Positions 1 to 6,670 are shown, counted from the first letter of the stretch. The stretch is DNA of 13,752 nt from Erysipelotrichia bacterium (GCA_009916335.1 SAAR01000057.1:1-13752); one strand, 5' to 3'. Translations and numbers: made by a program. Notes: a model not told the origin generated them from the letters alone.

Positions 1-1
1 A

Positions 2-859
2 GAATTAGCAGAATTAGTAACAAAAGTAAAATTAGTATTAGAAGAAATTGAATACGATATTTTTAGAGAAATAGTTGTTAATGAAAAATTAAGAGCTGAT
101 GGTAGAGGTATGAAGGAAATTAGACCACTATCAACTGATATTGATTTACTTCCAAGAACACATGGTTCAGCTTTATTTACAAGAGGTGAAACTCAAGCTT
201 TAGCTGTTACTACTCTAGGAGCTTTAGGTGAGCATCAAATATTAGATGGATTATCTTTAGAAGCAGAAAAAAGATTTATGTTACACTATAATTTCCCAGC
301 TTTCTCAGTAGGTGAAACTGGAAGATATGGTGCTCCTGGAAGAAGAGAAATAGGTCATGGAGCTTTAGGTGAAAGAGCGCTACTTCAAGTAATGCCAGGA
401 GAAGATGTATTCCCATATACAGTTAGAGTTGTATCTGAAATATTAGAAAGTAATGGTTCATCAAGCCAAGCTTCAATTTGCGCTGGTTGTATGAGTTTAA
501 TGGCAGCTGGTGTTCCTATTAAAGCACCTGTTGCAGGTATTGCTATGGGTTTAATTACTAAAGGCGATAACTATACTATTTTAACTGATATTCAAGGTAT
601 GGAAGATCATTTAGGCGATATGGACTTTAAAGTAGCAGGAACTAAAAATGGTATCTGTGCTTTACAAATGGATATTAAGATAAAAGGAATAACAGAAAAT
701 ATTTTAAAAGAAGCTTTAGCGCAAGCAAAAGAAGCTAGATTAGAAATATTAGATGTTATTGAAAAGCAAATAGCTGAACCTCGTAAAGAAGTAAGCAAGT
801 ATGCTCCTAAAACAATGACATTTATGATTAATCCAGCTCGTATTAAAGAAGTTAGATAG
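2..859 (+). CDS. pnp: Polynucleotide phosphorylase, 3' part; ends before the KH/S1 domains
   Basis: The gene is open at the left edge; 285 codons are visible in frame from base 2 to the TAG at 857-859. PNPase degrades RNA 3' to 5' with phosphate, releasing nucleoside diphosphates. The visible part is the end of the linker plus the second RNase PH core: [42 protein letters not shown] and [11 protein letters not shown]. The two metal-binding Asp codons of the last motif are at 617-619 and 623-625, so the catalytic core looks intact. Family members continue after KYAP...INP..I..V into a KH domain (starting V-I-G-K-G-G) and an S1 domain, about 150 more residues. Here the protein stops at KEVR, and a terminator begins two bases later, so both RNA-binding domains are missing. 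Arg is read by AGA 14 times and CGT twice, and ATA occurs 8 times, unlike the genes downstream. Identity is very secure; the native length of the upstream part is unknown. Confidence 0.95.
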   Translation, partial: ELAELVTKVKLVLEEIEYDIFREIVVNEKLRADGRGMKEIRPLSTDIDLLPRTHGSALFTRGETQALAVTTLGALGEHQILDGLSLEAEKRFMLHYNFPAFSVGETGRYGAPGRREIGHGALGERALLQVMPGEDVFPYTVRVVSEILESNGSSSQASICAGCMSLMAAGVPIKAPVAGIAMGLITKGDNYTILTDIQGMEDHLGDMDFKVAGTKNGICALQMDIKIKGITENILKEALAQAKEARLEILDVIEKQIAEPRKEVSKYAPKTMTFMINPARIKEVR

Positions 860-860
860 T

Positions 861-888
861 AAAGTCGGTTATACCGACTTTTCTTTTT
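861..888 (+). terminator. Intrinsic terminator of pnp
   Basis: A perfect 9-bp inverted repeat, AAAGTCGGT (861-869) and ACCGACTTT (873-881), encloses a TAT loop and runs into TTTTCTTTTT. It starts two bases after the pnp stop codon, which indicates that the short 3' end of pnp is the genuine end of the transcript. Confidence 0.9.
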
Positions 889-898
889 GCCTTGATAT

Positions 899-907
899 TG
901 TTATAAT
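899..907 (+). promoter_or_regulatory. Extended -10 promoter for the lepB pair
   Basis: The bases TGTTATAAT form a perfect extended -10 element (TG-N-TATAAT; TATAAT at 902-907) just after the pnp terminator. No good -35 box lies 16-18 bases upstream, as is common for extended -10 promoters. Transcription would start near 913-915, on or next to the ATG of the first signal peptidase gene at 914. Confidence 0.6.
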
Positions 908-913
908 AAGGAT

Positions 914-1486
914 ATGAAAATAGAAACAAAGAAAGAAATTTTAAATGAAGTGCTGTATATTTTTAAAACAATTGTCATTTGCTCAGTGGCAGTTTTTATA
1001 TGTGTACGCTTATTTTTTTCGCCGATTCATGTCGATGGTACAAGTATGCATCCTACTTTAAAAGATAATGACTTTGGTTTTTCTTTTGTCTTAGCTTCTT
1101 TGTTTAAACAGTTTCATCGTTTTGATGTTGTGATGATTCATTCAGAAAAAGAAAACCGAAATATTGTGAAACGTATTATTGGTTTGCCAAATGAAACGAT
1201 TGAATATCGCAATAATCAGTTGTATGTTGATGGGAAAAAAGTTAAGGAAACTTTTTTTGATAAAGAATATGTGAATTTGCAAACTTTTGGTGGAGAACTT
1301 GATTTCACTGATGATTGTGGACCTTATCGTTTAGGTGATGATGAATATTTTGTCATGGGAGATAATCGTGGGGCTAGTAAAGATTCAAGAGATATGGGAG
1401 CATTTAAATCAAAGGATATATTAAGTAAGTATGCTTTTATTGTTTTTCCTTTTGATCATTTTAATGTTGTCACAAGTGATGATTAA
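914..1486 (+). CDS. lepB: Type I signal peptidase (first of two tandem copies)
   Basis: A 190-residue membrane-anchored serine protease that cleaves signal peptides from exported preproteins at the outer face of the membrane. There is one N-terminal membrane segment (about residues 13-36), then the family boxes: box B GTSMHPTL with nucleophile Ser44, box C RFDVV, box D KRIIGLPNETIE with general base Lys86, and box E GDNRGASKDSRDMG (149-162). The length fits Gram-positive SipS-type enzymes. Box D has Asn where GLPGE is usual, a change shared with the second copy. The ATG at 914 is the only early start giving a whole anchor; the purine run AAGGA at 908-912 lies one base from it, too close to act as a normal ribosome binding site, and the promoter predicts a leaderless or nearly leaderless mRNA. 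The gap to the second copy is 24-36 bases, so the two are very likely co-transcribed. Which substrates each copy handles cannot be seen. Confidence 0.93.
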   Translation: MKIETKKEILNEVLYIFKTIVICSVAVFICVRLFFSPIHVDGTSMHPTLKDNDFGFSFVLASLFKQFHRFDVVMIHSEKENRNIVKRIIGLPNETIEYRNNQLYVDGKKVKETFFDKEYVNLQTFGGELDFTDDCGPYRLGDDEYFVMGDNRGASKDSRDMGAFKSKDILSKYAFIVFPFDHFNVVTSDD

Positions 1487-1522
1487 TGCTATAACTATCT
1501 GTATTAGAAAATGGGTGATATT

Positions 1523-2113
1523 ATGGAAGAAAATAATAAAAAGAGTTTAAAAGATGGCATCATGTTTGAATTACTAGATTTAGTAAGAATTGTTTTGGTT
1601 TGCTTTGTCTGTGTCTTTATCTGCGTGAATTTTCTTTTTAAACCAGTGCGTGTAGAAGGAATCAGTATGTATCCTACTTTAGAAGATCAAGAATATGGTT
1701 TTTCAAATGTATTTTCAGCACTTTTAAATGATTTCAATCGTTTTGATGTTGTGGTGGTAAAAAGTCCTTCAACAAATAATGATAACTGGGTAAAAAGAAT
1801 AATTGGTTTGCCTAATGAAACAATTGAATTTAAAGATGATCAATTGTATATTGATGGTAAAAAAGTGAAAGAGCCTTTTTTAGATAAAGCCTATGTAAAA
1901 TCACAGAAGAAAGCAAAGAATGCGATGTTTACTGAGGATTTTGGACCAATTCAATTAGGTGAAGATGAATATTATTTAATGGGAGATAATCGTCCGTATT
2001 CTCATGATTCAAGAGCCGTTGGTGCTTTTAAAAAAGAATATCTTGTTTCTAAGTCAGTATTAATATTATATCCTTTTGATAAAATGGGACTTGTTAATGA
2101 TGGTACAAAATAA
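1523..2113 (+). CDS. lepB: Type I signal peptidase (second tandem copy)
   Basis: A 196-residue paralogue of the preceding gene with the same architecture: membrane anchor (about 17-39), box B GISMYPTL with Ser48, box D VKRIIGLPNETIE with Lys91, and box E GDNRPYSHDSRAVG. I chose the ATG at 1523 rather than the in-frame ATG at 1511 because GGGTGAT at 1513-1519 matches the 3' part of the anti-Shine-Dalgarno complement at the right distance from 1523, and it overlaps the 1511 codon. The copies share long blocks around boxes B, D and E but differ in the anchor, the loop after the Lys box and the C terminus, consistent with an old tandem duplication and possible substrate specialisation (inference). 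All catalytic residues are kept, so both should be active. No clear terminator follows. Confidence 0.93.
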   Translation: MEENNKKSLKDGIMFELLDLVRIVLVCFVCVFICVNFLFKPVRVEGISMYPTLEDQEYGFSNVFSALLNDFNRFDVVVVKSPSTNNDNWVKRIIGLPNETIEFKDDQLYIDGKKVKEPFLDKAYVKSQKKAKNAMFTEDFGPIQLGEDEYYLMGDNRPYSHDSRAVGAFKKEYLVSKSVLILYPFDKMGLVNDGTK

Positions 2114-2450
2114 AAAAACTTGTCGCTTTTACTTTTTGATTTATGGAAAATGTCCTGTGTTAGAAGTGATGTTTAAAAGTGTGTTATTTAATAAAAATAA
2201 TGATGCTTTCAAAGCAATCCTTTGATGTTTTGTTGAAGTATTAAAGGGGAAACATTACAATGAATTGAAACGTTAAAACAGGATTAAAGAAGTGAACATG
2301 ATGAATAGTGAAAAAATTAATAGTAACTGGTGGTTGCAATTTATTCACGAACATTTTAAATTAAGATTTGTTTTATACTAAAATATAAAAAAACGAAGAA
2401 TATGTTACAAATAAAAATGAATTAAATAAGCAAAAGGAAGGTGATTAAGC
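2114..2450 (+). other. 337-base AT-rich intergenic region, no convincing gene
   Basis: No ORF here has both a good start signal and recognisable protein sequence. The longest readable piece is a 27-codon frame at 2298-2381 (starts MMNSEKINSNWW) with only a weak purine-rich site upstream; a second open stretch ends at 2225. Two short hairpins compete for the same bases: TGCTT/AAGCA (2204-2216) and TCAAAG/CTTTGA (2209-2225). Neither has a good U-tract, so neither is a confident terminator for lepB. The region could be a decayed gene or an untranslated leader of rbgA. Confidence 0.6.
2361..2389 (+). promoter_or_regulatory. Possible weak promoter for rbgA-rnhB
   Basis: TTAAGA (2361-2366) and TATAAA (2384-2389) are separated by 17 bases, which would start transcription near 2396. 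Four of six -35 and five of six -10 positions match consensus. In such AT-rich DNA this can occur by chance. Confidence 0.3.
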
Positions 2451-3323
2451 ATGGAGAATAATCGACAAAATCCGATAAATATCAACTGGTTTCCTGGTCA
2501 TATGACAAAAGCGAAAAGAGGGATGCAGGAAAAACTAAAACTTGTGGATATGGTTATTGAATTGCGTGATGCTAGAATTCCTAATGCAAGTAAAAATCCT
2601 TTGATTGATGAGTTAATCAATCAAAAACCTCGTTTAATTATCTTAACGAAAATAGATAAAGCAGAAAGTAAACAAACAGAGCGATGGGTTACTTCTTTAA
2701 GTGATGAGAATACCCAAGTGTTATGTTTGAATGTTTTAAAAGATAATGTTACAAAAAAAGTGGTAGGTGCTTGTCAAATATTGATGAAGGAAAAGATTGA
2801 TCGCCAAATTCGTAAAGGAATGAAACCAAGAGCGATTAGAGCGATGGTATGTGGGATTCCTAATGTTGGTAAATCTACGTTGATTAATCAATTAGCAAAG
2901 AAAAAAGCGACGATTACAGGAGATCGACCAGGTGTAACAAAAGCATTACAATGGGTCAAGGTTGGCGATACGATTGAATTGTTGGATACACCAGGAGTTT
3001 TATGGCCAAAGTTTGAAGATGAACAAGTAGGTTTGGTGTTAGCAGTAACAGGAGCGATCAATGATCAAATTTTACCATTAGAGGAAGTGGCTTATTTTGC
3101 ATTAAAATATTTAAAGCAAGGTTATGCTGAACAATTAGCAAGTTATTATGGTGTGGAGTTAATTGAAAATAATTATAAATTATTTCAAAACATTGGTAAA
3201 AAGCGTGGTTATATGAGCAAAGGAAATGAAGTAGATATGAAACGTGTCATTGATTCTTTCTTGCGTGATATTCGTAGTGATAAGTTTGGAGCAATCACTT
3301 GGGAGAAAGTTGATGAAATGTGA
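2451..3323 (+). CDS. rbgA: Ribosome biogenesis GTPase A
   Basis: A 290-residue circularly permuted GTPase of the YlqF/RbgA family, which acts late in 50S subunit assembly. The GTPase motifs appear in the permuted order: G4 TKID (66-69), then G1 GIPNVGKST (135-143), G2-like RPGVTK (from 159) and G3 DTPG (179-182). The N terminus INWFPGHMTKAKR is the family signature. The C-terminal 100 residues form the helical RNA-binding part. Length is normal. AAGGAAGGTGATT just upstream is a very strong ribosome binding site and fixes the start at 2451. The gene lies downstream of lepB and overlaps rnhB by 11 bases, the usual Firmicutes neighbourhood. Confidence 0.96.
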   Translation: MENNRQNPININWFPGHMTKAKRGMQEKLKLVDMVIELRDARIPNASKNPLIDELINQKPRLIILTKIDKAESKQTERWVTSLSDENTQVLCLNVLKDNVTKKVVGACQILMKEKIDRQIRKGMKPRAIRAMVCGIPNVGKSTLINQLAKKKATITGDRPGVTKALQWVKVGDTIELLDTPGVLWPKFEDEQVGLVLAVTGAINDQILPLEEVAYFALKYLKQGYAEQLASYYGVELIENNYKLFQNIGKKRGYMSKGNEVDMKRVIDSFLRDIRSDKFGAITWEKVDEM

Positions 3324-3939
3324 AAATGAGTTTGAAAAGCAATTTTGGCAACAACATAAGCAATGCGTCATCGGTTTAGATGAAGCAGGCAGAGGACCGA
3401 TTGCAGGCCCTTTAGTTGTCGCTGGGGTTGTTTTTCCACAAGGCTATGAACATGAAACAATTTATGATTCTAAAAAAATAAGTGAGAAAAAAAGAGAAGA
3501 GCTTTTTACAGTGATTCAAAAAGAAGCGTTATATTATGCGATTGAAATTATTGATGAAAAAACGATTGATGAATACAATATTTATCGTGCAACGCAGATG
3601 ATAATGGAGAAAATTGTGAAGGATTGTCCTATCTGTGATGCCGTTTTAAGTGATGCGATGCCTTTACCAGCTGTTGATTTACCTATGCAAAGTTTAGTAA
3701 AAGGGGATCAAAAAAGTGTCAGTATTGCAGCGGCTAGTATTTTAGCAAAAGTAACAAGGGATCGTATTATGGTAAGCTTAGATGAAAAATATCCACAATA
3801 CCATTTTAAGCAACATAAAGGGTATCCTACAAAGCAACATTTACAAGCACTGAATATTTATGGGGTATTGCCAATTCATCGCAAAAGTTATGGACCTGTT
3901 AAGAAAAAAATGCATGAGCAGATGAAGTTTGATTTTTAA
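3313..3939 (+). CDS. rnhB: Ribonuclease HII
   Basis: A 208-residue enzyme that cuts the RNA strand of RNA-DNA hybrids and initiates removal of single ribonucleotides misincorporated in DNA. Motifs: GLDEAGRGP with Asp23 and Glu24, YDSKKIS (51-57), VLSDA with Asp114, and SIAAASILAKVTRD with Asp150, giving the complete D-E-D-D active site; YHFKQHKGYPT follows. I start it at 3313, not at the earlier in-frame ATG at 3244: GGGAG at 3301-3305 is well placed, and sequence before 3313 lies inside rbgA and is unlike RNase HII. The 11-base overlap with rbgA suggests translational coupling. It lacks the longer N-terminal part of the Bacillus enzyme and is closer in length to the E. coli one. Confidence 0.96.
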   Translation: MKCENEFEKQFWQQHKQCVIGLDEAGRGPIAGPLVVAGVVFPQGYEHETIYDSKKISEKKREELFTVIQKEALYYAIEIIDEKTIDEYNIYRATQMIMEKIVKDCPICDAVLSDAMPLPAVDLPMQSLVKGDQKSVSIAAASILAKVTRDRIMVSLDEKYPQYHFKQHKGYPTKQHLQALNIYGVLPIHRKSYGPVKKKMHEQMKFDF

Positions 3940-3942
3940 ATG

Positions 3943-3970
3943 AGAAATGCGATTTGTCATTTCTTTTTTT
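3943..3970 (+). terminator. Intrinsic terminator after rnhB
   Basis: AGAAATG (3943-3949) pairs with CATTTCT (3958-3964) around an 8-base loop and is followed by a run of T to 3970. It lies just past the rnhB stop and separates the rbgA-rnhB unit from the next operon. Confidence 0.8.
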
Positions 3971-4018
3971 GTTAATATGTAGGATCTGTGTTATTGATGT
4001 AGAAGATAAAAGAAGATA

Positions 4019-4047
4019 TTGCAAAAAAATAAGAAAAATAATATAAT
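4019..4047 (+). promoter_or_regulatory. Near-consensus promoter for the unknown-nfeD-SPFH operon
   Basis: TTGCAA (4019-4024), 17 bases, TATAAT (4042-4047). The predicted start of transcription, about 4054, falls right on the ribosome binding site AGGAGGT (4054-4060), so the leader before the ATG at 4068 would be only about 14 bases. This looks like a strong housekeeping-sigma promoter. Confidence 0.8.
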
Positions 4048-4067
4048 GGGTATAGGAGGTAATCAAA

Positions 4068-4433
4068 ATGTATGAATGGGTAAAAGGAAATGCATATAAT
4101 TTGAACGTAACTCTTTATAATACAAACATTACATTGAATAGTGCAACCGCTTCCTATTTTAATGACATTCGTTGGGTAATGGTCGGTATTGACGCACATG
4201 GTAAAAAAGTAGCAATTAAGCCTGTGGCAAAAAAAATGATTGATTTAAATTTAGTTCCTTTGGAGCAGTTGCATAAAATTTCTATTGGCAAAGGTTATGG
4301 AAGAATTAGTAATAAATCAATTATGTTGGAAATTAAACAATTGTTAGAAAGGGACATTGAAGGACTTAAGTTTCAAGCTTCCTATAATGATCAAGAAGAT
4401 TTTTTAGAAGTTGACTTAAGTTCGCCATTGTAG
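4068..4433 (+). CDS. Conserved-looking protein of unknown function, 121 residues
   Basis: I do not recognise this protein. It is soluble-looking, with no signal peptide or membrane segment. The N-terminal half contains alternating hydrophobic strands: NVTLYNTNITLN, then RWVMVGIDAHGKKVAIKPV, a pattern that vaguely recalls beta-rich AbrB-like or barrel proteins (resemblance only). Then comes PLEQLHKISIGKGYGRISNK, followed by a helical stretch and an acidic end (EDFLEVDL). A strong AGGAGGT site 7 bases before the ATG and a near-consensus promoter show that it is a real, expressed gene. It is the first gene of an operon with nfeD (14-base gap) and the SPFH gene, so a link to the membrane complex those two form is plausible but inferred only from position. 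Confidence 0.85.
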   Translation: MYEWVKGNAYNLNVTLYNTNITLNSATASYFNDIRWVMVGIDAHGKKVAIKPVAKKMIDLNLVPLEQLHKISIGKGYGRISNKSIMLEIKQLLERDIEGLKFQASYNDQEDFLEVDLSSPL

Positions 4434-4447
4434 AAGAAGGTGATGAA

Positions 4448-4870
4448 ATGTTATTAGTTTGGGTATGTATTGGGGTTGGAGCGATTGTCATTGAATTGTT
4501 GACACCCACTGCTTTAATCAGTATTTGGTTTGCATGTGGGGCACTGATTGCAGCAATCTTAGCCTTTTTAAAGGTAAATTTGGCGATTCAAATGGTAGCG
4601 TTCTTTGTAGTATCATTGGTGAGTATGTTAGTGGTTCGACCAGTGGCAACACGTTATCTTAGAGGGAATACAATAGCAACTAATGCCGATCGTATGATTG
4701 GTAGTATGGGAACCATTACAAAAGCCATCGAAAATGAACATTGGGGCGAAGTATATGTGAACGCAAGTTATTGGAGTGCTGTTGAAGTGAATGGAAAAAG
4801 TGTAAAAAAAGGAAGTAAGGTCAAGGTGTTAGCTATTGAAGGAGCGAAATTGATCGTCAAAGAAGTTTAA
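4448..4870 (+). CDS. Short NfeD-family membrane protein
   Basis: A 140-residue protein with two or three N-terminal membrane segments (about 2-19, 23-41, 45-63) and a C-terminal OB-fold-like domain from about residue 82: MIGSMGTITKAI, then WGEVYVNASYWSAVEVN, then KGSKVKVLAIEGAKLIVKEV. This is the short form of NfeD, without the ClpP-like serine protease domain of the long form. NfeD proteins are known to be paired with SPFH/stomatin proteins, and the SPFH gene follows after 40 bases. AAGGTGATG before the ATG at 4448 is a good ribosome binding site. Role inferred: membrane partner that organises or stabilises the SPFH oligomer. Confidence 0.88.
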   Translation: MLLVWVCIGVGAIVIELLTPTALISIWFACGALIAAILAFLKVNLAIQMVAFFVVSLVSMLVVRPVATRYLRGNTIATNADRMIGSMGTITKAIENEHWGEVYVNASYWSAVEVNGKSVKKGSKVKVLAIEGAKLIVKEV

Positions 4871-4910
4871 AAGAAGCTGTGTAAAACACTTGCTTGGAAA
4901 GGATATGAAT

Positions 4911-5825
4911 ATGAACTTTATTGGAATTATTGTTTTGGTAGTTGTTATTTTATTAGTTGCAGCATTTTTAGCTTATGTTGTAAGGATTGTGCCACAAGCA
5001 CACTCATATGTTGTAGAAAGGTTAGGAGCCTATCATTCTACATGGAACACAGGGATTCATTTTGTTATACCATTTATTGATCGTGTAGCCAATAAGGTAA
5101 CCTTAAAAGAAATTGTAAAGGATTTTGCACCACAGCCAGTGATTACAAAAGACAATGTAACAATGCAGATTGATACGGTTGTGTATTTTCAAATTACAGA
5201 TCCTAAACTTTACACATATGGAGTTGTTGGACCAATTACTGCTATTGAAAATTTAACAGCAACAACATTACGAAATATTATCGGTGATTTAGAGTTAGAT
5301 GAAACATTAACTTCTCGTGATATTATTAACACTAAAATGCGTGCTATTTTAGATGAGGCTACAGATCCTTGGGGAATTAAAGTAGGGCGTGTAGAAGTGA
5401 AAAACATTATTCCCCCTAGAGATATTCAAGAAGCGATGGAAAAGCAGATGCGTGCAGAACGTGAGCGTCGTGAATCTATTCTTCGTGCAGAGGGGGAAAA
5501 ACGTAGTGCGATTTTAACTGCCGAAGGAGAAAAGGAATCGACAATTCTTAGAGCAACAGCGAAAAAAGAAGCGATGATTGCAGAAGCAGAAGGAAAAGCA
5601 CAAGCAATGGAACGTATTTATGAAGCACAAGCTCGTGGTATTGATATGATTAAACAAGCAAATCCTAGTAAAGAATATTTATCATTGCAAAGTCTTGAAA
5701 CATATAGTAAATTGGCTGATGGTAAAGCAACAAAGATTATTGTACCAGCTGAACTACAAAACATGGCAAGTTTATTAACTAGTGCAAAAGCGTTTCTAAG
5801 TGATGAAAATGAGCAAGAAAAGTGA
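4911..5825 (+). CDS. SPFH/stomatin-prohibitin family membrane protein (QmcA/paraslipin type)
   Basis: A 304-residue membrane-anchored scaffold protein. One N-terminal hydrophobic segment (about 3-24) is followed by the SPFH domain (about 25-185): IVPQAHSYVVERLGAYHSTW, then GIHFVIPFIDRV, VTKDNVTMQIDTVVYFQI, and a block ending VEVKNIIPPRDIQEAMEKQM. After that is a charged coiled coil with repeated AEGEK/AEGKA units (about 180-245) and a short tail. Such proteins form large ring-like oligomers in the membrane and are linked to membrane organisation and quality control. I chose ATG 4911 because GGAAAGGAT (4896-4904) is correctly spaced for it; an ATG at 4905 is too close and a TTG at 4890 lies before the site. 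The stop at 5823-5825 touches the terminator, so the operon ends here. Confidence 0.92.
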   Translation: MNFIGIIVLVVVILLVAAFLAYVVRIVPQAHSYVVERLGAYHSTWNTGIHFVIPFIDRVANKVTLKEIVKDFAPQPVITKDNVTMQIDTVVYFQITDPKLYTYGVVGPITAIENLTATTLRNIIGDLELDETLTSRDIINTKMRAILDEATDPWGIKVGRVEVKNIIPPRDIQEAMEKQMRAERERRESILRAEGEKRSAILTAEGEKESTILRATAKKEAMIAEAEGKAQAMERIYEAQARGIDMIKQANPSKEYLSLQSLETYSKLADGKATKIIVPAELQNMASLLTSAKAFLSDENEQEK

Positions 5826-5853
5826 AAAAGATGAAAAAATTCATCTTTTTTTT
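5825..5853 (+). terminator. Intrinsic terminator of the NfeD-SPFH operon
   Basis: An 11-bp stem (5825-5835 with 5840-5850) around an AAAA loop, containing GATGAA/TTCATC and ending in a run of eight T. The stem begins at the last base of the SPFH stop codon. The A-tract before and T-tract after could let it work on the opposite strand too, but no gene there needs it. Confidence 0.9.
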
Positions 5854-5900
5854 AGAGAAACTTATAAAAAACTCATATAAGTAAGTAGGAGGGCTTTTAT

Positions 5901-6635
5901 ATGAGAGAGAGAATATTGTATTATGCATTGAAGTACGATGGTGATTTTAGAAAAATTAGCAATGCTTTATTACATGATGAACCTTTTAAAAAATGTCAGT
6001 ATGAAGGTCATTTTATTACCCTTGTGGATCAATGTTATCCACGTTGTTTATTGCAATTACGTTTTAAACCATGGATTTTGTTTTATGAAGGGGATTTATC
6101 CTTGTTGGAAAAAGAGATGATTGCTGTCGTTGGTAGTCGTAATGCTAGTGAATATGGAAAGGCATGTACTTATGAATTAATTCACTATATGAAAGAAAGA
6201 TATGGTGTGGTTAGTGGCTTGGCGAAAGGCATTGATGGTTATGCACATCAGTTGGCATTGCTTGAAAAAAGGAGTACGATTGCAGTGGTTGGGTGTGGTA
6301 TTGATGTAGCCTATCCAAAGGAAAACGAAGCTTTATATAAACAAATCGCAAAAGAGGGTTTAATCATTAGTGAATATCCTAATGGGAGTAAACCTTATGC
6401 CCATCACTTTCCTTGGCGTAATCGTATTATTGCCGCATTAGGAAAAGCACTTGTTGTGATTGAGGCAAAAAAACGTAGTGGTACACTGATTAGTGTGAAT
6501 GAAGCGTTAGAGTTAGGAAAAGATATTTATTGCTTTCCTCATCATTATTTTGATGAAAATGGGCAAGGGTGCAATTCCTTGATTTTACAGGGGTGTGCTA
6601 TTTTAAGTGGAAGAGAAGATATTCAGGAAATCTAA
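5901..6635 (+). CDS. dprA: DNA processing protein DprA/Smf, short form
   Basis: A 244-residue protein of the DprA family, which in competent bacteria binds incoming single-stranded DNA and loads RecA. The Rossmann-like core is clear: VVGSRNASEYG (76-86), SGLAKGIDGYAHQLAL (105-120), GCGIDVAYPKEN (131-142), FPWRNRIIAAL (160-170), KKRSGTLISVNEAL (180-193) and GQGCN (221-225). It ends soon after the core, so the C-terminal winged-helix domain of longer DprA proteins is absent, and the N-terminal helical region (about 60 residues) is poor in recognisable sequence. AGGAGGG before the ATG at 5901 supports the start. It sits directly before topA, the common dprA-topA order. No competence genes are visible in the window, so its role in transformation is unproven. 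Its own promoter is unclear; a TATAAG at 5876-5881 has no good -35. Confidence 0.92.
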   Translation: MRERILYYALKYDGDFRKISNALLHDEPFKKCQYEGHFITLVDQCYPRCLLQLRFKPWILFYEGDLSLLEKEMIAVVGSRNASEYGKACTYELIHYMKERYGVVSGLAKGIDGYAHQLALLEKRSTIAVVGCGIDVAYPKENEALYKQIAKEGLIISEYPNGSKPYAHHFPWRNRIIAALGKALVVIEAKKRSGTLISVNEALELGKDIYCFPHHYFDENGQGCNSLILQGCAILSGREDIQEI

Positions 6636-6641
6636 AAAAAG

Positions 6642-6670
6642 TTGACAAAGGGAATGCTTAACGTTAATAT
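6642..6670 (+). promoter_or_regulatory. Strong promoter for topA-trmFO-xerC
   Basis: A perfect TTGACA (6642-6647) and TAATAT (6665-6670) are separated by 17 bases, starting transcription near 6677. The -35 box begins only 7 bases after the dprA stop. AGGAGAG at 6682-6688 is the ribosome binding site for the ATG at 6696, leaving a leader of about 20 bases. No terminator separates dprA from topA, so read-through is also likely. Confidence 0.8.

Noticed and set aside
2298..2381. 27-codon frame as a definite small gene
   Set aside because: The ribosome binding site is weak and the product matches nothing I know; kept only as an observation.
3244..3312. Longer N terminus for RNase HII from an ATG at 3244
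   Set aside because: It would overlap rbgA by 80 bases, lacks a ribosome binding site, and the extra residues do not look like RNase HII; the 3313 start is well supported.
4890..4910. TTG at 4890 or ATG at 4905 as start of the SPFH gene
   Set aside because: The Shine-Dalgarno sequence at 4896-4904 lies after the TTG and one base from 4905, but is spaced correctly for ATG 4911.
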